Shown: positions 52,077 through 61,921 of the stretch, in pieces
Layout: every line of letters starts with the position of its first letter
How positions within the stretch are numbered: the first letter of the stretch is position 1
Origin: Konateibacter massiliensis
GTDB lineage: Bacteria; Bacillota; Clostridia; Lachnospirales; Lachnospiraceae
Direction: 5' to 3'
Assembly (NCBI RefSeq): GCF_900184995.1
Contig: NZ_LT860098.1
Span: forward strand, 5,001-69,000
Length of the DNA stretch: 64,000 nucleotides
Notes under the pieces: generated by a model
Databases searched by the model: none
What the model was told of the DNA's origin: nothing
The model's input: the letters and a program-made list of their open reading frames with translations, nothing else
Made by a program: the position numbers and the translations under genes

Positions 52077-53630
52077 TTAGTACAAAATATCTTCCTTATA
52101 AATAAGTTTTCTCGCCGCCATAAATAGTCTTCTTCCAAGTTCCATCTTATTCTGCGGGTGTAAATCATTGTATTCTCCTATATCATAGGCATCTATCATC
52201 GCCGTATTCGGTATTCGCAATGCCTTTTTCTGTTCTCTTCGCAATGCCTCCCAATCCTCGTCTATCCATCCCTCTCTTCCTTCTGCAAAATAGGGGAGCT
52301 GAACATAGAGAAACGGCACCTCTCCCTGACCGAGCTGCTCTCTCCATACCGCTATCATTTTCTCAAACTTCTCGCTGTAACCCTTTGGCTCTCTCTTATT
52401 CGACTCACCTTGATAATATGCAGCCCCCGCAATACCAAACCCCTTTAGCGGTGCAATCATCTTGTTGAACAGCCCTGCCGGCTCATATTGAAAAAAAGTC
52501 TGCGGCTCCAGTCTCTCCATCGGAACACCGATTTTGTATTTCCATTCCCCCTCCAAGGAGATAAATTTCCCCCTATATTCCAGTCCATATTTTTTTCCGG
52601 GCATAAAGCCGCCCGGCTGAGCGTCACTGAACATATGGATTGTCACAACATTTTTACCGGAGTGAAGCAGGTCTGGCGGCAAAAGATATTTTCTTGGCGG
52701 ATAGCGGTAGTCTGTATACCCAACCATCACCCCATTTACATAGGTTGTATCTCCGTCAATGATGGCACCCAGGCGAAGCAGCACTTCCTTACCTTCCCAC
52801 TCCTCCGGCACCTCAAATTCCTTGGCAAACCAGATGCTTCCCTTGTAGCTGTCAAGCTCCGTATTCTCCCACATACCCGGTATCAGAAAAGTATTGGAAA
52901 ATGCCGCGTTTTCCTGTCTCTCCCAGTGCTCTGCAATTCCTTTGTCCTTGCTTCTAAGAGTATTATGCCAGCCGGATATTCTTTCATTGTCCGAGGCAAT
53001 CACACTGTCCACCCATTCTTTATCTTTATTTTTCCTTAATCTTTCCTCGCAAAGCCCCAGCTCAAGCAGTGCTTCCTCACTCATCCAAGCCTCAACCGGA
53101 GTTCCCCCGACTGCCGCATGGATAAGTCCGATGGGAATCTGATAGGCCTCATAAAGATTTTTTGCCAGAAAATAGCCAGCCGCGCTAAAGTCCATAATGT
53201 TTTTTGCGGTTGCTTTTCTCCAGCTTCCGTCTGAGAGCACTTCACACGGGCCCTCAAAACAGTATTCCTTTGGCACCTGAAACATACGGATATCGGGATA
53301 ATCATCGCCTGCAATATAAGCTTCCGAAACATCCATTGTCCGTGAGACAGGCAGTTCCATATTAGACTGTCCGCCAAGAAGATATACATCTCCAATCATG
53401 ATATCCGATATAACAGTCCGCTCGCCGTCGTAGATAACCATTTCATATGGTCCTCCGGCATCAAAAGAAGGCAGGGAGATCTCAAAGTAGTCTCCCTGCA
53501 ATGGTTCCGTTTTATATATATTCCCTGCAAAAGTAACGGTGACCTGATTGCCTCTTGCATGCCCCTTCAGCAGTGCCGGTTTCCCTCTCTGTAGAATCAT
53601 GCCGTCACTAAAAATACTTGATAGCCGCAT
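52077..53630 (-). CDS. SGNH-type acetylesterase (sialate O-acetylesterase family), probable xylan acetylesterase
   Basis: A 517-residue esterase. The nucleophile Ser lies in LLGGQSNMELPVS near residue 95. The Asp-His pair lies in YNDLHPQNKMELGRRL near the C-terminus. AAYYQGESNKREPKGY is the second conserved block, carrying the oxyanion residue region. A beta-sandwich insertion (GSIWFAKEFEVPEEWEGKEV, about 250-350) is like GH2 sugar-binding domains. There is no signal peptide. GGAGG is seven bases before the ATG at 53630. It follows the GH67 gene by 20 bp, which points to removal of acetyl groups from xylo-oligosaccharides rather than sialic acid. Confidence 0.88.
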   Translation of the reverse strand: MRLSSIFSDGMILQRGKPALLKGHARGNQVTVTFAGNIYKTEPLQGDYFEISLPSFDAGGPYEMVIYDGERTVISDIMIGDVYLLGGQSNMELPVSRTMDVSEAYIAGDDYPDIRMFQVPKEYCFEGPCEVLSDGSWRKATAKNIMDFSAAGYFLAKNLYEAYQIPIGLIHAAVGGTPVEAWMSEEALLELGLCEERLRKNKDKEWVDSVIASDNERISGWHNTLRSKDKGIAEHWERQENAAFSNTFLIPGMWENTELDSYKGSIWFAKEFEVPEEWEGKEVLLRLGAIIDGDTTYVNGVMVGYTDYRYPPRKYLLPPDLLHSGKNVVTIHMFSDAQPGGFMPGKKYGLEYRGKFISLEGEWKYKIGVPMERLEPQTFFQYEPAGLFNKMIAPLKGFGIAGAAYYQGESNKREPKGYSEKFEKMIAVWREQLGQGEVPFLYVQLPYFAEGREGWIDEDWEALRREQKKALRIPNTAMIDAYDIGEYNDLHPQNKMELGRRLFMAARKLIYKEDILY

Positions 53631-53650
53631 TTGCCTGCCTCCTTGCACTC

Positions 53651-55633
53651 CTAATAAATCATTCTCCTATGCTTATCCTCAATTCCGCTCTTCCGGTAAA
53701 AATAAGAATTAATCTGATCTCTCCATTCCTTCGCATTTTCAAGCTGTCTTTTGAAACGTTCTAAAACTCGCCAAAACTCCTTCTCCAGCAAATATTTTTC
53801 AAGCATTTCCCACATGGATATCATGTTCAGAACGTCTTCTATACCCTCAAAATGAGTATCATAAATATGCTGAATTACAGTCTTTCCATTATGCAGTATA
53901 TGCTCATAAGACACATGATGAAAAAACAGCAACAGCTCATCAGGACAGGTCTTCACACTTTCATACTGCTCTGCCAAAGCCGGGTGGTAGAGGGCGGCAT
54001 AGCCGGTTCCCTGCTTGCTTCTATCCACCCCAATTCCAAGATGGTCTGCCCTATGATAGGTTCCCCATCTTGAATACTCATAGCCGTCGACATTGGGCCC
54101 GTAATGATAATGAGGGGTCACCATAAAGCCGACACCAAGAGGTGACGTATATTTCTCATAGGTATTCCACGACATCATCAAAAGCTTGGATATGGCATCC
54201 ACTACCTCCGCTTCATCTGAGAAGGTCTGTACAATCCACTCTCTTGCGATTTCCTCGGCACTCAATCGGCTGCTCCACGCCAATCTCCCAAAGCCATAGA
54301 AATTTGCCGCCGCCAAATCATTTCCAGTCCAGTTTGGATTATTTCCTGTATTTGCAACCGCTGTAATACCGCATCCCATCTGATTACAGCAATTTCCTTC
54401 CAGCAAGTCACCGATGGTATCCCTTTCTTCTTGACAGTAAGTTCTCGTCTTCAAAAGCTCCAAAAACCAAGGCATCAAATAGCACAAATCAATCTGCTGC
54501 CCTGTATATTCCTGCGCAATCTGAACTTCCATCAGGTGGCGTGTCTTTTTTAACTTGCCAAATAAAGGCATAAAGGGCTCACGTACCTGAAAATCAAGAG
54601 GACCGTTTTTAATCTGCAAGATGACATTATCCAAGAAGGCACCGTCCAAATCATAAAAATAGTCATAGGCTGCTCTTGCCCTATCGATTGTCCGGTCTCT
54701 CCAATCCTGCTGACAGTTGTACACAAAGCAGCGCCATATCAAAATTCCGCCATAGGGCTTCAATGCACGCCCAAGCAGGTTGGCACCATCCGCCTGATTT
54801 CTTCCATAGGTAAAGGGTCCCGGCCTTCCCTCCGAATCTGCCTTTACCAAGAAGCCCCCTAGCTTTGGAATAAAATCATACACTATTTTCATTCTCTCTT
54901 CCCACCACGCAATCACCCGATTGTCCAGCGGATCAGCATTCGGAAGCCCTCCGATATCGATGCAGGCTGCATAATTCAGACTTAAAAACAGCTTAATCCC
55001 ATAGGAAGCAAACAATTCTGCCAGTTCTGACAAGCGGGCTAGGTACGGCTCTGTAATAAAATAGGTTGCTTTCTTCTTCACATTTACATTGTTAATCACG
55101 GTTGCATTGATGCCCGTACTTGCCAAAAGCCTTGCATAATCTTTTGTCCGCTCATTTATAATAAGTTCGCCGTTTTCAAAGAAAAACGAATCTCCCGAAT
55201 ATCCTCTCTCGATGCTTCCGTCTGTATTATCCCAGTGATTTAGCATACGAAGCTCCTTATCCGGCACAGAGCGATAGGATACTTTCTCAAGTTTATCGCC
55301 CAAGATAACGAGTCTGAGTAATCCAAACACACCATACAAAAGTCCCACCTGCGTATTTGCACTGACGGTAAGTAATCCGTTCTTCTCACTCAATCGATAG
55401 CCTTCGTTTAAAAGCTCCTTCTCCTGCACAAGCTTTAGACAGATTCCCTCTTCTATTTCATTACTGCTTTTTATGATTGTCTGTCCAAACATCTCCTCTG
55501 TCGCCAGCCTTAGTTCCTCGATTGCGCTCTGTATCACATTACCGGTCTCTGCCGTATAAACTGCTTTAAAATAACCTGCGCAAAAATCATTTTTTACCCT
55601 ATGATAGTTTAACCATGCCTGCTCCCATTCCAT
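53651..55633 (-). CDS. aguA: GH67 alpha-glucuronidase
   Basis: A 660-residue cytoplasmic enzyme that removes 4-O-methyl-glucuronic acid from the non-reducing end of xylo-oligosaccharides. The family mark is LRMLNHWDNTDGSIERGYSG near residue 130. The catalytic acid lies in GFLVKADSEGRPGPFTYGR. The paired base residues lie in LQIKNGPLDFQVREPF (Asp) and EVQIAQEYTGQ (Glu). No signal peptide is present. The GH3 gene ends 12 bp upstream, and its stop codon overlaps the ribosome binding site AGGAG. Its presence fixes glucuronoxylan as the substrate of this locus. Confidence 0.96.
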   Translation of the reverse strand: MEWEQAWLNYHRVKNDFCAGYFKAVYTAETGNVIQSAIEELRLATEEMFGQTIIKSSNEIEEGICLKLVQEKELLNEGYRLSEKNGLLTVSANTQVGLLYGVFGLLRLVILGDKLEKVSYRSVPDKELRMLNHWDNTDGSIERGYSGDSFFFENGELIINERTKDYARLLASTGINATVINNVNVKKKATYFITEPYLARLSELAELFASYGIKLFLSLNYAACIDIGGLPNADPLDNRVIAWWEERMKIVYDFIPKLGGFLVKADSEGRPGPFTYGRNQADGANLLGRALKPYGGILIWRCFVYNCQQDWRDRTIDRARAAYDYFYDLDGAFLDNVILQIKNGPLDFQVREPFMPLFGKLKKTRHLMEVQIAQEYTGQQIDLCYLMPWFLELLKTRTYCQEERDTIGDLLEGNCCNQMGCGITAVANTGNNPNWTGNDLAAANFYGFGRLAWSSRLSAEEIAREWIVQTFSDEAEVVDAISKLLMMSWNTYEKYTSPLGVGFMVTPHYHYGPNVDGYEYSRWGTYHRADHLGIGVDRSKQGTGYAALYHPALAEQYESVKTCPDELLLFFHHVSYEHILHNGKTVIQHIYDTHFEGIEDVLNMISMWEMLEKYLLEKEFWRVLERFKRQLENAKEWRDQINSYFYRKSGIEDKHRRMIY

Positions 55634-55645
55634 ATGCAGTGTCTC

Positions 55646-57817
55646 CTATTCGTAGATGGACGGATGATATAATACTTCATCAGTCATGCACTTTATTGTC
55701 TTGCAAACCGGTCTTTTTCCGGTAAGTTTACAGCTTCTCTCATCAGGCTGTGAGGTACCGGCATAAATATGGTACTCCCCTTCATACAGCCTTAAATATG
55801 CTTCCTCGTCATACAAACCGAACGCGTCCGCAGCCAATGTAAACGTAATCTCCTTTTCTTCTCCCGCTTCCAGATGTACCTTCCGAAAGCCTTTCAAGGA
55901 AAAGTTTGGTGCATCCTCTCGTTCACAGCGGATATATATCTGAACGATCTCACTTCCCGCTGCATTGCTGTTATTTTTCACATTTGCGGTCAGTGTGATT
56001 TCACTGCCCTTGCCGATTATCTCTTTATCAAGTGCTGCCTTTGTCACTGCAATATCGGTATAGGACAATCCATAACCAAACGGATAGAGTGCTTCCTTCG
56101 TCATATAGCGGTAGGTTCTGCCCTTCATGGAATAATCCGTAAATTCCGGCAGCTCCTTGGTGCTCTGATAGAAGGTGACAGGCAGCTTGCCTTCCGGTGC
56201 GCCTTCTCCGAATAAAACCTCTGCGATTGCCCTGCCGCCCTGTGCCCCCGGATACCACCCCTGCATGATTGCCTGAATATTTTCCTCCGCGAAGTTAACC
56301 GCAAGAGCGCTTCCTGACAAAAGAATAAGGATAACAGGCTTCTTGCTTTCACAAATCACCTTTAAAATCTTCTCCTGCAAGCCCGGAAGACTTATGTTTG
56401 GCTTATCCCCGCTGGCATACTCGTTTCCGGTATCCCCTTCTTCGCCCTCCAAACCGGCATCCAAGCCCATGCATGCCACGATAATATCACTCTTGTCGCA
56501 TACTGCCCGAACCTCTGATACGCGGTCATTTTTTTCACCGAGGCCGCTGATTTGCTCCTTATGTAAGTGACAGCCCTCCGAATAGAATACTCTCATGTCA
56601 TCTCCAGCATAATCCTTGATTCCCTCCAAAACCGTCACATATTCGGAAGCGGTTCCTTCATAGTTGCCCACTAAGGCTTTTCTGTTATTGGCATTCGGTC
56701 CAATGACACCGATTGTCTTTATTTTACTCTTATCAAGCGGAAGCAGGTTATTTTCATTTTTTAGAAGTACCAGTGCTTTCTTTGCCACTTCTTTGTTAAA
56801 TTCGGTATTTGCCTTGCTATCCACCAAATCATAGTCAAGCTGATCAAACACCGTACCGTTTTCCTCGAAAAGTCCAAGCTTCATCCTTGTCACCAGAAGG
56901 TTTACGACTGCCTCATCCAGACGGCTTTCCTCTACCATACCTTCCTCCACTGCTTTTTTCAAGTAAATAAATATGTTACCGCAGTTTAAATCGCAGCCGT
57001 TGTTCATTGCCATGGACACAGATTCCACCGGGCTGCTCGTCACATGATGAAACTCATGAAAATCCTTGATTGCCCAGCAATCGCTCGTCACATGTCCCTC
57101 AAACTTCCACTCGGTTCTCAGGATATCCTGCAGCAAGGTTTTGCTTCCGCAGCAGGGCTCCCCATTTAGACGGTTGTAGGCTCCCATCACACTCTCTACA
57201 TCAGCCTCCTGCACACATGCCTTAAATGCCGGAAGATATGTCTCATGCATATCCTGAAGCGTTGCAATGGCATTGAAGCTGTGTCTTACGTCCTCCGGAC
57301 CGGAATGAACCGCAAAATGCTTCGCACATGCCGCTGTCTTCATAAATTCCTGGTCTCCCTGCATCGCTTTGATAAAGCTCACACCGAGCCTGGATGTCAG
57401 ATACGGGTCCTCACCAAAGGTCTCATGTCCTCTTCCCCATCTTGGATCACGAAAAATGTTCACATTCGGTGCCCAGAAGGTCAGCCCCTTGTAAATATCC
57501 GTATCATTGTACTTTTGCTGCATGTTGAACTTCGCCCTGCCCTCAGTAGAAACCACCTCACCGATTTCACTTAAAAGCTCTTCATCAAAGGTTGCCGCAA
57601 GACCGATTGCCTGTGGGAATACTGTTGCTACACCTGCTCTTGCTACGCCGTGTAAAGCCTCATTCCACCAATTATAAGACTTGATTCCCAATCTATCAAT
57701 TGCCGGTGCGCTGTGCAAGGTCTGAAAAACCTTTTCCTCTAAAGTCATTTGCTCTACTAATTTTTTTGCCTGCTCGCGATATTTTTCTCTTTTCTCATTG
57801 TAAGGTGTAGCGCTCAT
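55646..57817 (-). CDS. GH3 beta-xylosidase / beta-glucosidase
   Basis: A 723-residue three-domain GH3 enzyme. The barrel carries LTFWAPNVNIFRDPRWGRGH and GEDPYLTSRLGVSFIKAMQG, blocks of the xylan beta-xylosidase branch. The nucleophile Asp lies in VTSDCWAIKDFHEF near residue 265. The alpha/beta sandwich domain and a C-terminal fibronectin-III domain (EIVQIYIRCEREDAPNFSL) follow. No signal peptide is seen. GGGAG is five bases before the ATG at 57817; the ATG at 57835 is less well placed. It lies between the importer genes and GH67, so hydrolysis of xylobiose and xylo-oligosaccharides is likely. Confidence 0.92.
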   Translation of the reverse strand: MSATPYNEKREKYREQAKKLVEQMTLEEKVFQTLHSAPAIDRLGIKSYNWWNEALHGVARAGVATVFPQAIGLAATFDEELLSEIGEVVSTEGRAKFNMQQKYNDTDIYKGLTFWAPNVNIFRDPRWGRGHETFGEDPYLTSRLGVSFIKAMQGDQEFMKTAACAKHFAVHSGPEDVRHSFNAIATLQDMHETYLPAFKACVQEADVESVMGAYNRLNGEPCCGSKTLLQDILRTEWKFEGHVTSDCWAIKDFHEFHHVTSSPVESVSMAMNNGCDLNCGNIFIYLKKAVEEGMVEESRLDEAVVNLLVTRMKLGLFEENGTVFDQLDYDLVDSKANTEFNKEVAKKALVLLKNENNLLPLDKSKIKTIGVIGPNANNRKALVGNYEGTASEYVTVLEGIKDYAGDDMRVFYSEGCHLHKEQISGLGEKNDRVSEVRAVCDKSDIIVACMGLDAGLEGEEGDTGNEYASGDKPNISLPGLQEKILKVICESKKPVILILLSGSALAVNFAEENIQAIMQGWYPGAQGGRAIAEVLFGEGAPEGKLPVTFYQSTKELPEFTDYSMKGRTYRYMTKEALYPFGYGLSYTDIAVTKAALDKEIIGKGSEITLTANVKNNSNAAGSEIVQIYIRCEREDAPNFSLKGFRKVHLEAGEEKEITFTLAADAFGLYDEEAYLRLYEGEYHIYAGTSQPDERSCKLTGKRPVCKTIKCMTDEVLYHPSIYE

Positions 57818-57910
57818 AATATCTCCCATCCGCATTTTATCATATTGGCTGCGATAAAATCTGCTGTCAAACAGGGGTCCAAAGCTTCTGCCTGAACCCC
57901 GCTTTTATTC

Positions 57911-59623
57911 CTAATAACCTAAAATACTCTTTGTATTTTCAAAAATCTCATTTGCCAGATCAACGTATTTTGTTGAGCCTTTGGTCTCACAGTTCTTTAC
58001 ATAGTCATCCCAATCACTGTCCAGCTTCGCTGTGCCTGTAATAAAGCTCAGAGTCATCGTGTTGACATAATCGGTAAGCGGTGTCTGTATCAAAGTCAAT
58101 TCCTCCGATTGCAGTTCATCCGCAAGAATCGGTGGGTCAAGCTTTTGTGGGTCCCTGCTGCTGTTTATTCTCTCTACATAATCTGCTTCTCCCTCTGTCA
58201 TCTTGGAAGCTCTAAGTTCCGAAGAACCACCGTAAGCAAACACACCGTTTCCAAAACCAAAGTCTACATTTAATTTTTTTGTTGCATCCGGGTTGATACC
58301 GTTATAGTAAATGTCTGAATTTAGTACAATCTCACCATTTTCAACCGTATAAGTTTCTCCTTCAACTCCCCATAAGGATAAGGTCTGCCCTTCATTGGAA
58401 TACCATAACCAGTCGATGAAGCGAAGCATTTTGATAAAGCCTTCCTCGCCAAGTTCATCCAATGCGTTCTGGGAAATCATGATACCGTTTTCCAATCTTG
58501 AAGTTTCAACACGAAGATTTCCCTGTGGTCCGCCCGGCTGAACTACCATATATAGCTCTGCGTTTTCATCCTGCATTTTATCATTTGCCACCATATCCGA
58601 TAAAAGCTGATAATTAGCTGTCAACACATAGGATTCGCCTCTGTAGAACTTCTCTGATGCCGTGTCGGAATCTTGTGTCCATGTCTCAGGGTCCATAATT
58701 CCATCGGCATTCATCTTATTCCAGAAGGTTAGAAAATCCTTGAATTTATCACTTGTGTTTGTAAAGAAGAACTGATTTGTATCCCAGTCAAACTTTGTAC
58801 CGTTTGAAAGTCCCCAGTCTCCGCCGTCACTGGAACGCCCTGCTTTAATTCCATATTCGATACCGGACAGGTTCAGTGCCTCGGCGCCCTGATACTGGTC
58901 TGACCATACATAGCTGCTGCCTGTGTATTCCTTTACTTTTTTCAGTGCGTCGTAGAAGCCTTCCCATGTCCAGTCTTTTTCAAGTGTTGTCACATCAACG
59001 CCTGCGGCATCAAAGATATCCTTGCGGATAACAAGAGAGTAACTGCCGCCCGGCTCTTCCCACATACCCGGCAATACATAATATTTACCGTCGGACTGAA
59101 GCTTTTGCTGTAAATCAGCTTCCATTCCCCATTCCTCAATCGCCTTCTGGTAATTCGGCATATATTGTACCCAGTCACTGATTGCAACAATCTGACCGCT
59201 TGATACATAAGCTGTCTCATCGTATGTCTTAGGAATGATATATGGAGCGGAACCTGAGTTTACAAGAGCTGACTTTTTATCCTCATAGTCTGTTCTTGCT
59301 ACAATCGTCAAATCAAAGCTGACATTTGTCTTTTCTGTAATTGCCTGCCACAATAACCAGTCTTCCTGATAAGGATAGTTCTCATGGTCACTGTACATCA
59401 TAGAGTAGCTTACCGGTTCATCCGAGTAAAAAGTCTCATCCGCTCCGTATGTATAGCCTTCCCCGCTTGTGCCGGCATCATTGCCTGCTGCCGCATCGGT
59501 TGTTGCCTCTGTCGTCGTGCTGCTGTTACTGCTTGTGCTGCTACTGCTGTTTGAAGAGCCGCATGCTGTTAAACCTGCCACCATTGATACCGTAAGTAAT
59601 GCTGCTATCGCTTTCTTAAACAT
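57911..59623 (-). CDS. Extracellular solute-binding lipoprotein (LplA-like), probable xylo-oligosaccharide binding
   Basis: A 570-residue lipoprotein with lipobox GLTACGS and a Ser/Thr-rich linker of about 30 residues. The binding domain starts near 60 (EPVSYSMMYSDHENYPYQED) and is longer than MalE, as in the LplA group of large substrate-binding proteins. Many aromatic residues (WTWEGFYDALKKV, LRFIDWLWYSNEGQTLSLWG) suit sugar stacking. It lies between two permease genes and GH3. A GC-rich hairpin at 57874-57900 after its stop, without a T run, may stabilise the upstream part of the transcript. Confidence 0.92.
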   Translation of the reverse strand: MFKKAIAALLTVSMVAGLTACGSSNSSSSTSSNSSTTTEATTDAAAGNDAGTSGEGYTYGADETFYSDEPVSYSMMYSDHENYPYQEDWLLWQAITEKTNVSFDLTIVARTDYEDKKSALVNSGSAPYIIPKTYDETAYVSSGQIVAISDWVQYMPNYQKAIEEWGMEADLQQKLQSDGKYYVLPGMWEEPGGSYSLVIRKDIFDAAGVDVTTLEKDWTWEGFYDALKKVKEYTGSSYVWSDQYQGAEALNLSGIEYGIKAGRSSDGGDWGLSNGTKFDWDTNQFFFTNTSDKFKDFLTFWNKMNADGIMDPETWTQDSDTASEKFYRGESYVLTANYQLLSDMVANDKMQDENAELYMVVQPGGPQGNLRVETSRLENGIMISQNALDELGEEGFIKMLRFIDWLWYSNEGQTLSLWGVEGETYTVENGEIVLNSDIYYNGINPDATKKLNVDFGFGNGVFAYGGSSELRASKMTEGEADYVERINSSRDPQKLDPPILADELQSEELTLIQTPLTDYVNTMTLSFITGTAKLDSDWDDYVKNCETKGSTKYVDLANEIFENTKSILGY

Positions 59624-59658
59624 ATTACATCTCCCTTTCGTTAATAAAATTTATTATG

Positions 59659-60531
59659 TTAACCTTTTACCGCCCCCATTGTCATACCCTTTACAAAGTA
59701 TTTCTGCACAAACGGATATACACATATAATCGGTAAAGAGGTTAATACCATCGTTGTAGATTTGATTGTCGCCGTAATCTGGCTCTCCTCAGCTCCGCTT
59801 CCTGTCTCTACATTGCTCGCTCCCTCCACAAGCTGTCTTACCCATAGGGCAATCGGCCATTTGCCTTTACTGTCCAAGTAGAGGAACGGACCAAACCACT
59901 CATTCCAGATACCTACCAGATAAAACAGACACATTGTAGCGATAATCGGTTTGGACAACGGAATAATAATTTTTGCAAATATTGAGTAGGTATCCATTCC
60001 GTCAATCGCTGCCGCCTCCTCCAGTTCCTCCGGCAAGCCCGCGAAGAAGGATTTCATCAGCAACAGATTAAAGGTACTGATTGCACCCGGCAGAAGAACT
60101 GCCCAGACGCTGTCTCTTAAGTGCAGCCATTGTGCGACCAAAATGTAGTTTGGTATCATACCGCCGGAAAAGTACATCGTAAAAATACAAAACGGAATAA
60201 AGAACTTATTTAATCTCAGTCTGCTCTTTGACAGCGGATAAGCTAAAATAGCCGTTCCAAACACCGATATTAAGGTTCCTGCAATTCCATACAATATCGT
60301 ATTTCCGTAGTATCGGTAAAACTCGGCTTTTTTCAGAACATATTTATAGGTAGAAACGGTAAAATCAATGGGGTAAAAAGTAACCAAGCCTGCTGCCACC
60401 GCTTTGTCTGAGCTAAATGACTGTGCAATCAAGTAAATAAACGGATATAATGTGACAAATACAACCAATGCCATTATGATAAAGTTTGCAGTCAAAAATA
60501 TCCTTCTGCCCTTTGATGCTTTTATTTTCAT
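59659..60531 (-). CDS. Carbohydrate ABC importer permease, LplC/YtcP type
   Basis: A 290-residue permease with six helices. The ATPase-docking EAA loop is ELEEAAAIDGMDTYSIFAKI near residue 185. The C-terminus PIICVYPFVQKYFVKGMTMG is the hallmark of the LplC group. GGGGGAAGAG lies upstream of the ATG at 60531, preferred over 60552, which would overlap the partner gene. It pairs with the permease at 60546. No ATPase is in the locus, so a shared one elsewhere is needed. Confidence 0.93.
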   Translation of the reverse strand: MKIKASKGRRIFLTANFIIMALVVFVTLYPFIYLIAQSFSSDKAVAAGLVTFYPIDFTVSTYKYVLKKAEFYRYYGNTILYGIAGTLISVFGTAILAYPLSKSRLRLNKFFIPFCIFTMYFSGGMIPNYILVAQWLHLRDSVWAVLLPGAISTFNLLLMKSFFAGLPEELEEAAAIDGMDTYSIFAKIIIPLSKPIIATMCLFYLVGIWNEWFGPFLYLDSKGKWPIALWVRQLVEGASNVETGSGAEESQITATIKSTTMVLTSLPIICVYPFVQKYFVKGMTMGAVKG

Positions 60532-60545
60532 GTCTCTTCCCCCTT

Positions 60546-61502
60546 CTACCACAAGCTGCTTTCCGTAAACTTTTTGGACAGCATGTTGGCACTTGTAACT
60601 AATATTAAGCCGATGACACCTTCAAACAAACCGACCGCCGTAGCGTAGGAGAAATTACCTCCCGAAATACCCATACGGTATACATAAGTTCCGATGATAT
60701 CTGCTTTGTCCTGTGTCAACGGGTTGTATAAAAGTAAAATCTTCTGCATGTTACCGGCGGTCATAATTCCACCGATATCTAAAATCAACAATGTCATAAT
60801 CGTCGGCATAATTCCCGGTATCGTGATGTGCCATGCCTGCTTGAGCTTCCCTGCTCCGTCGATTGCGGAAGCTTCATAAAGCTCCATATTGATGTTCGTC
60901 ATCGCCGTCAGATATAAAATCGTTCCCCAGCCGAGTGCCTGCCAAACACCAGAACTGATATATACCGTAGAAAACCAATCTGGCAATGAAATAAATGCTA
61001 TCTTTTCAAAGCCCAGCCAAGAAATCAAGCTGTTAATCGGTCCTGTCAGGGAAACAATCTCCTTTACCATACCGCACACAACAACAAGCGAAATAAAGTG
61101 CGGCAGGTAGCTGACTGTCTGTACAAACTTCTTTGCTTTGAGATGTGTAATTTCATTTAGCAGCAAGGCAAATATAAGCGTTGCCGGAAACCTCACTAAT
61201 ATGTAAGAGATACTCAGCCGCAGGGTATTCGCAAAAGCTTTCCAAAAGGACTCATCCTTTAAAAACTGTTCGAAATATCGAAAGCCGACCCATGCTGTTC
61301 CAAATATATTGGAGCCTCCCTTGTATCTTCGAAAAGCTATAATATTTCCCGCCATCGGTATGTATTTGAATATAATATAGTACAAAATAGGGATAATCAA
61401 AAAAGTATATAACCTCCACTCACGTTTGATATGCTTTAGCAAGGAGTGTGATTTTTTTATTTTGATTTGTGTTTCTGTCAATTCTGTTTTGTTCTTCCCC
61501 AT
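60546..61502 (-). CDS. Carbohydrate ABC importer permease, LplB type
   Basis: A 318-residue permease with a polar N-terminus and six helices, starting LYTFLIIPILYYIIFKYIPM. The EAA loop reads LYEASAIDGAGKLKQAWHIT near residue 220. The segment NMQKILLLYNPLTQDKADII is typical of the LplB group. It is the first gene of the xylan operon on the minus strand, with AGAGGTGAC before its ATG. It works with the products of 59659 and 57911 to bring oligosaccharides into the cell. Confidence 0.93.
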   Translation of the reverse strand: MGKNKTELTETQIKIKKSHSLLKHIKREWRLYTFLIIPILYYIIFKYIPMAGNIIAFRRYKGGSNIFGTAWVGFRYFEQFLKDESFWKAFANTLRLSISYILVRFPATLIFALLLNEITHLKAKKFVQTVSYLPHFISLVVVCGMVKEIVSLTGPINSLISWLGFEKIAFISLPDWFSTVYISSGVWQALGWGTILYLTAMTNINMELYEASAIDGAGKLKQAWHITIPGIMPTIMTLLILDIGGIMTAGNMQKILLLYNPLTQDKADIIGTYVYRMGISGGNFSYATAVGLFEGVIGLILVTSANMLSKKFTESSLW

Positions 61503-61921
61503 ACAGTCACCTCTTCTTTCTCCGCTTTATTCATAAAACCTATTGTCTCCCACCTTTTTTCGTCAACTTGCATATTTTTCTTTTCTCACTTCTCATATTA
61601 TAGTGCAATTTGTTTTCTCTTTCCTCTCGCTCATACCCAAACACTAATCAAATATTATCATTTTCACTACTTTTACATTATTTGCAATCATTTTTTCTTT
61701 ACATTTTCCTTATTTAGCACTATACTCTTCTCAGAAACTCTTTGATTTTATCCGTGATTATGTATACTTATTTTAGTTTAAATCGAACCATTTGTTTATT
61801 TTGTATATTTTATTTTAAAAATAACAATTTTTACATTTTGGTATTATTTGAGCATTTTGATAATATATGATTACTGTATGATAAAATTTGATAAACAAAA
61901 ACTCAAAAAGGAGAGGTATCT
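61503..61921. promoter_or_regulatory. Divergent control region of the xylan operon and araC
   Basis: No gene is seen; the DNA is strongly A+T-rich. On the minus strand TATAAT at 61602-61597 is a -10 candidate for the importer operon with a poor -35, as expected for an activated promoter. On the plus strand TTGGTA (61838-61843), 17 bp and TAATAT (61861-61866) can serve araC. I found no clear AraC-type repeat. Confidence 0.45.
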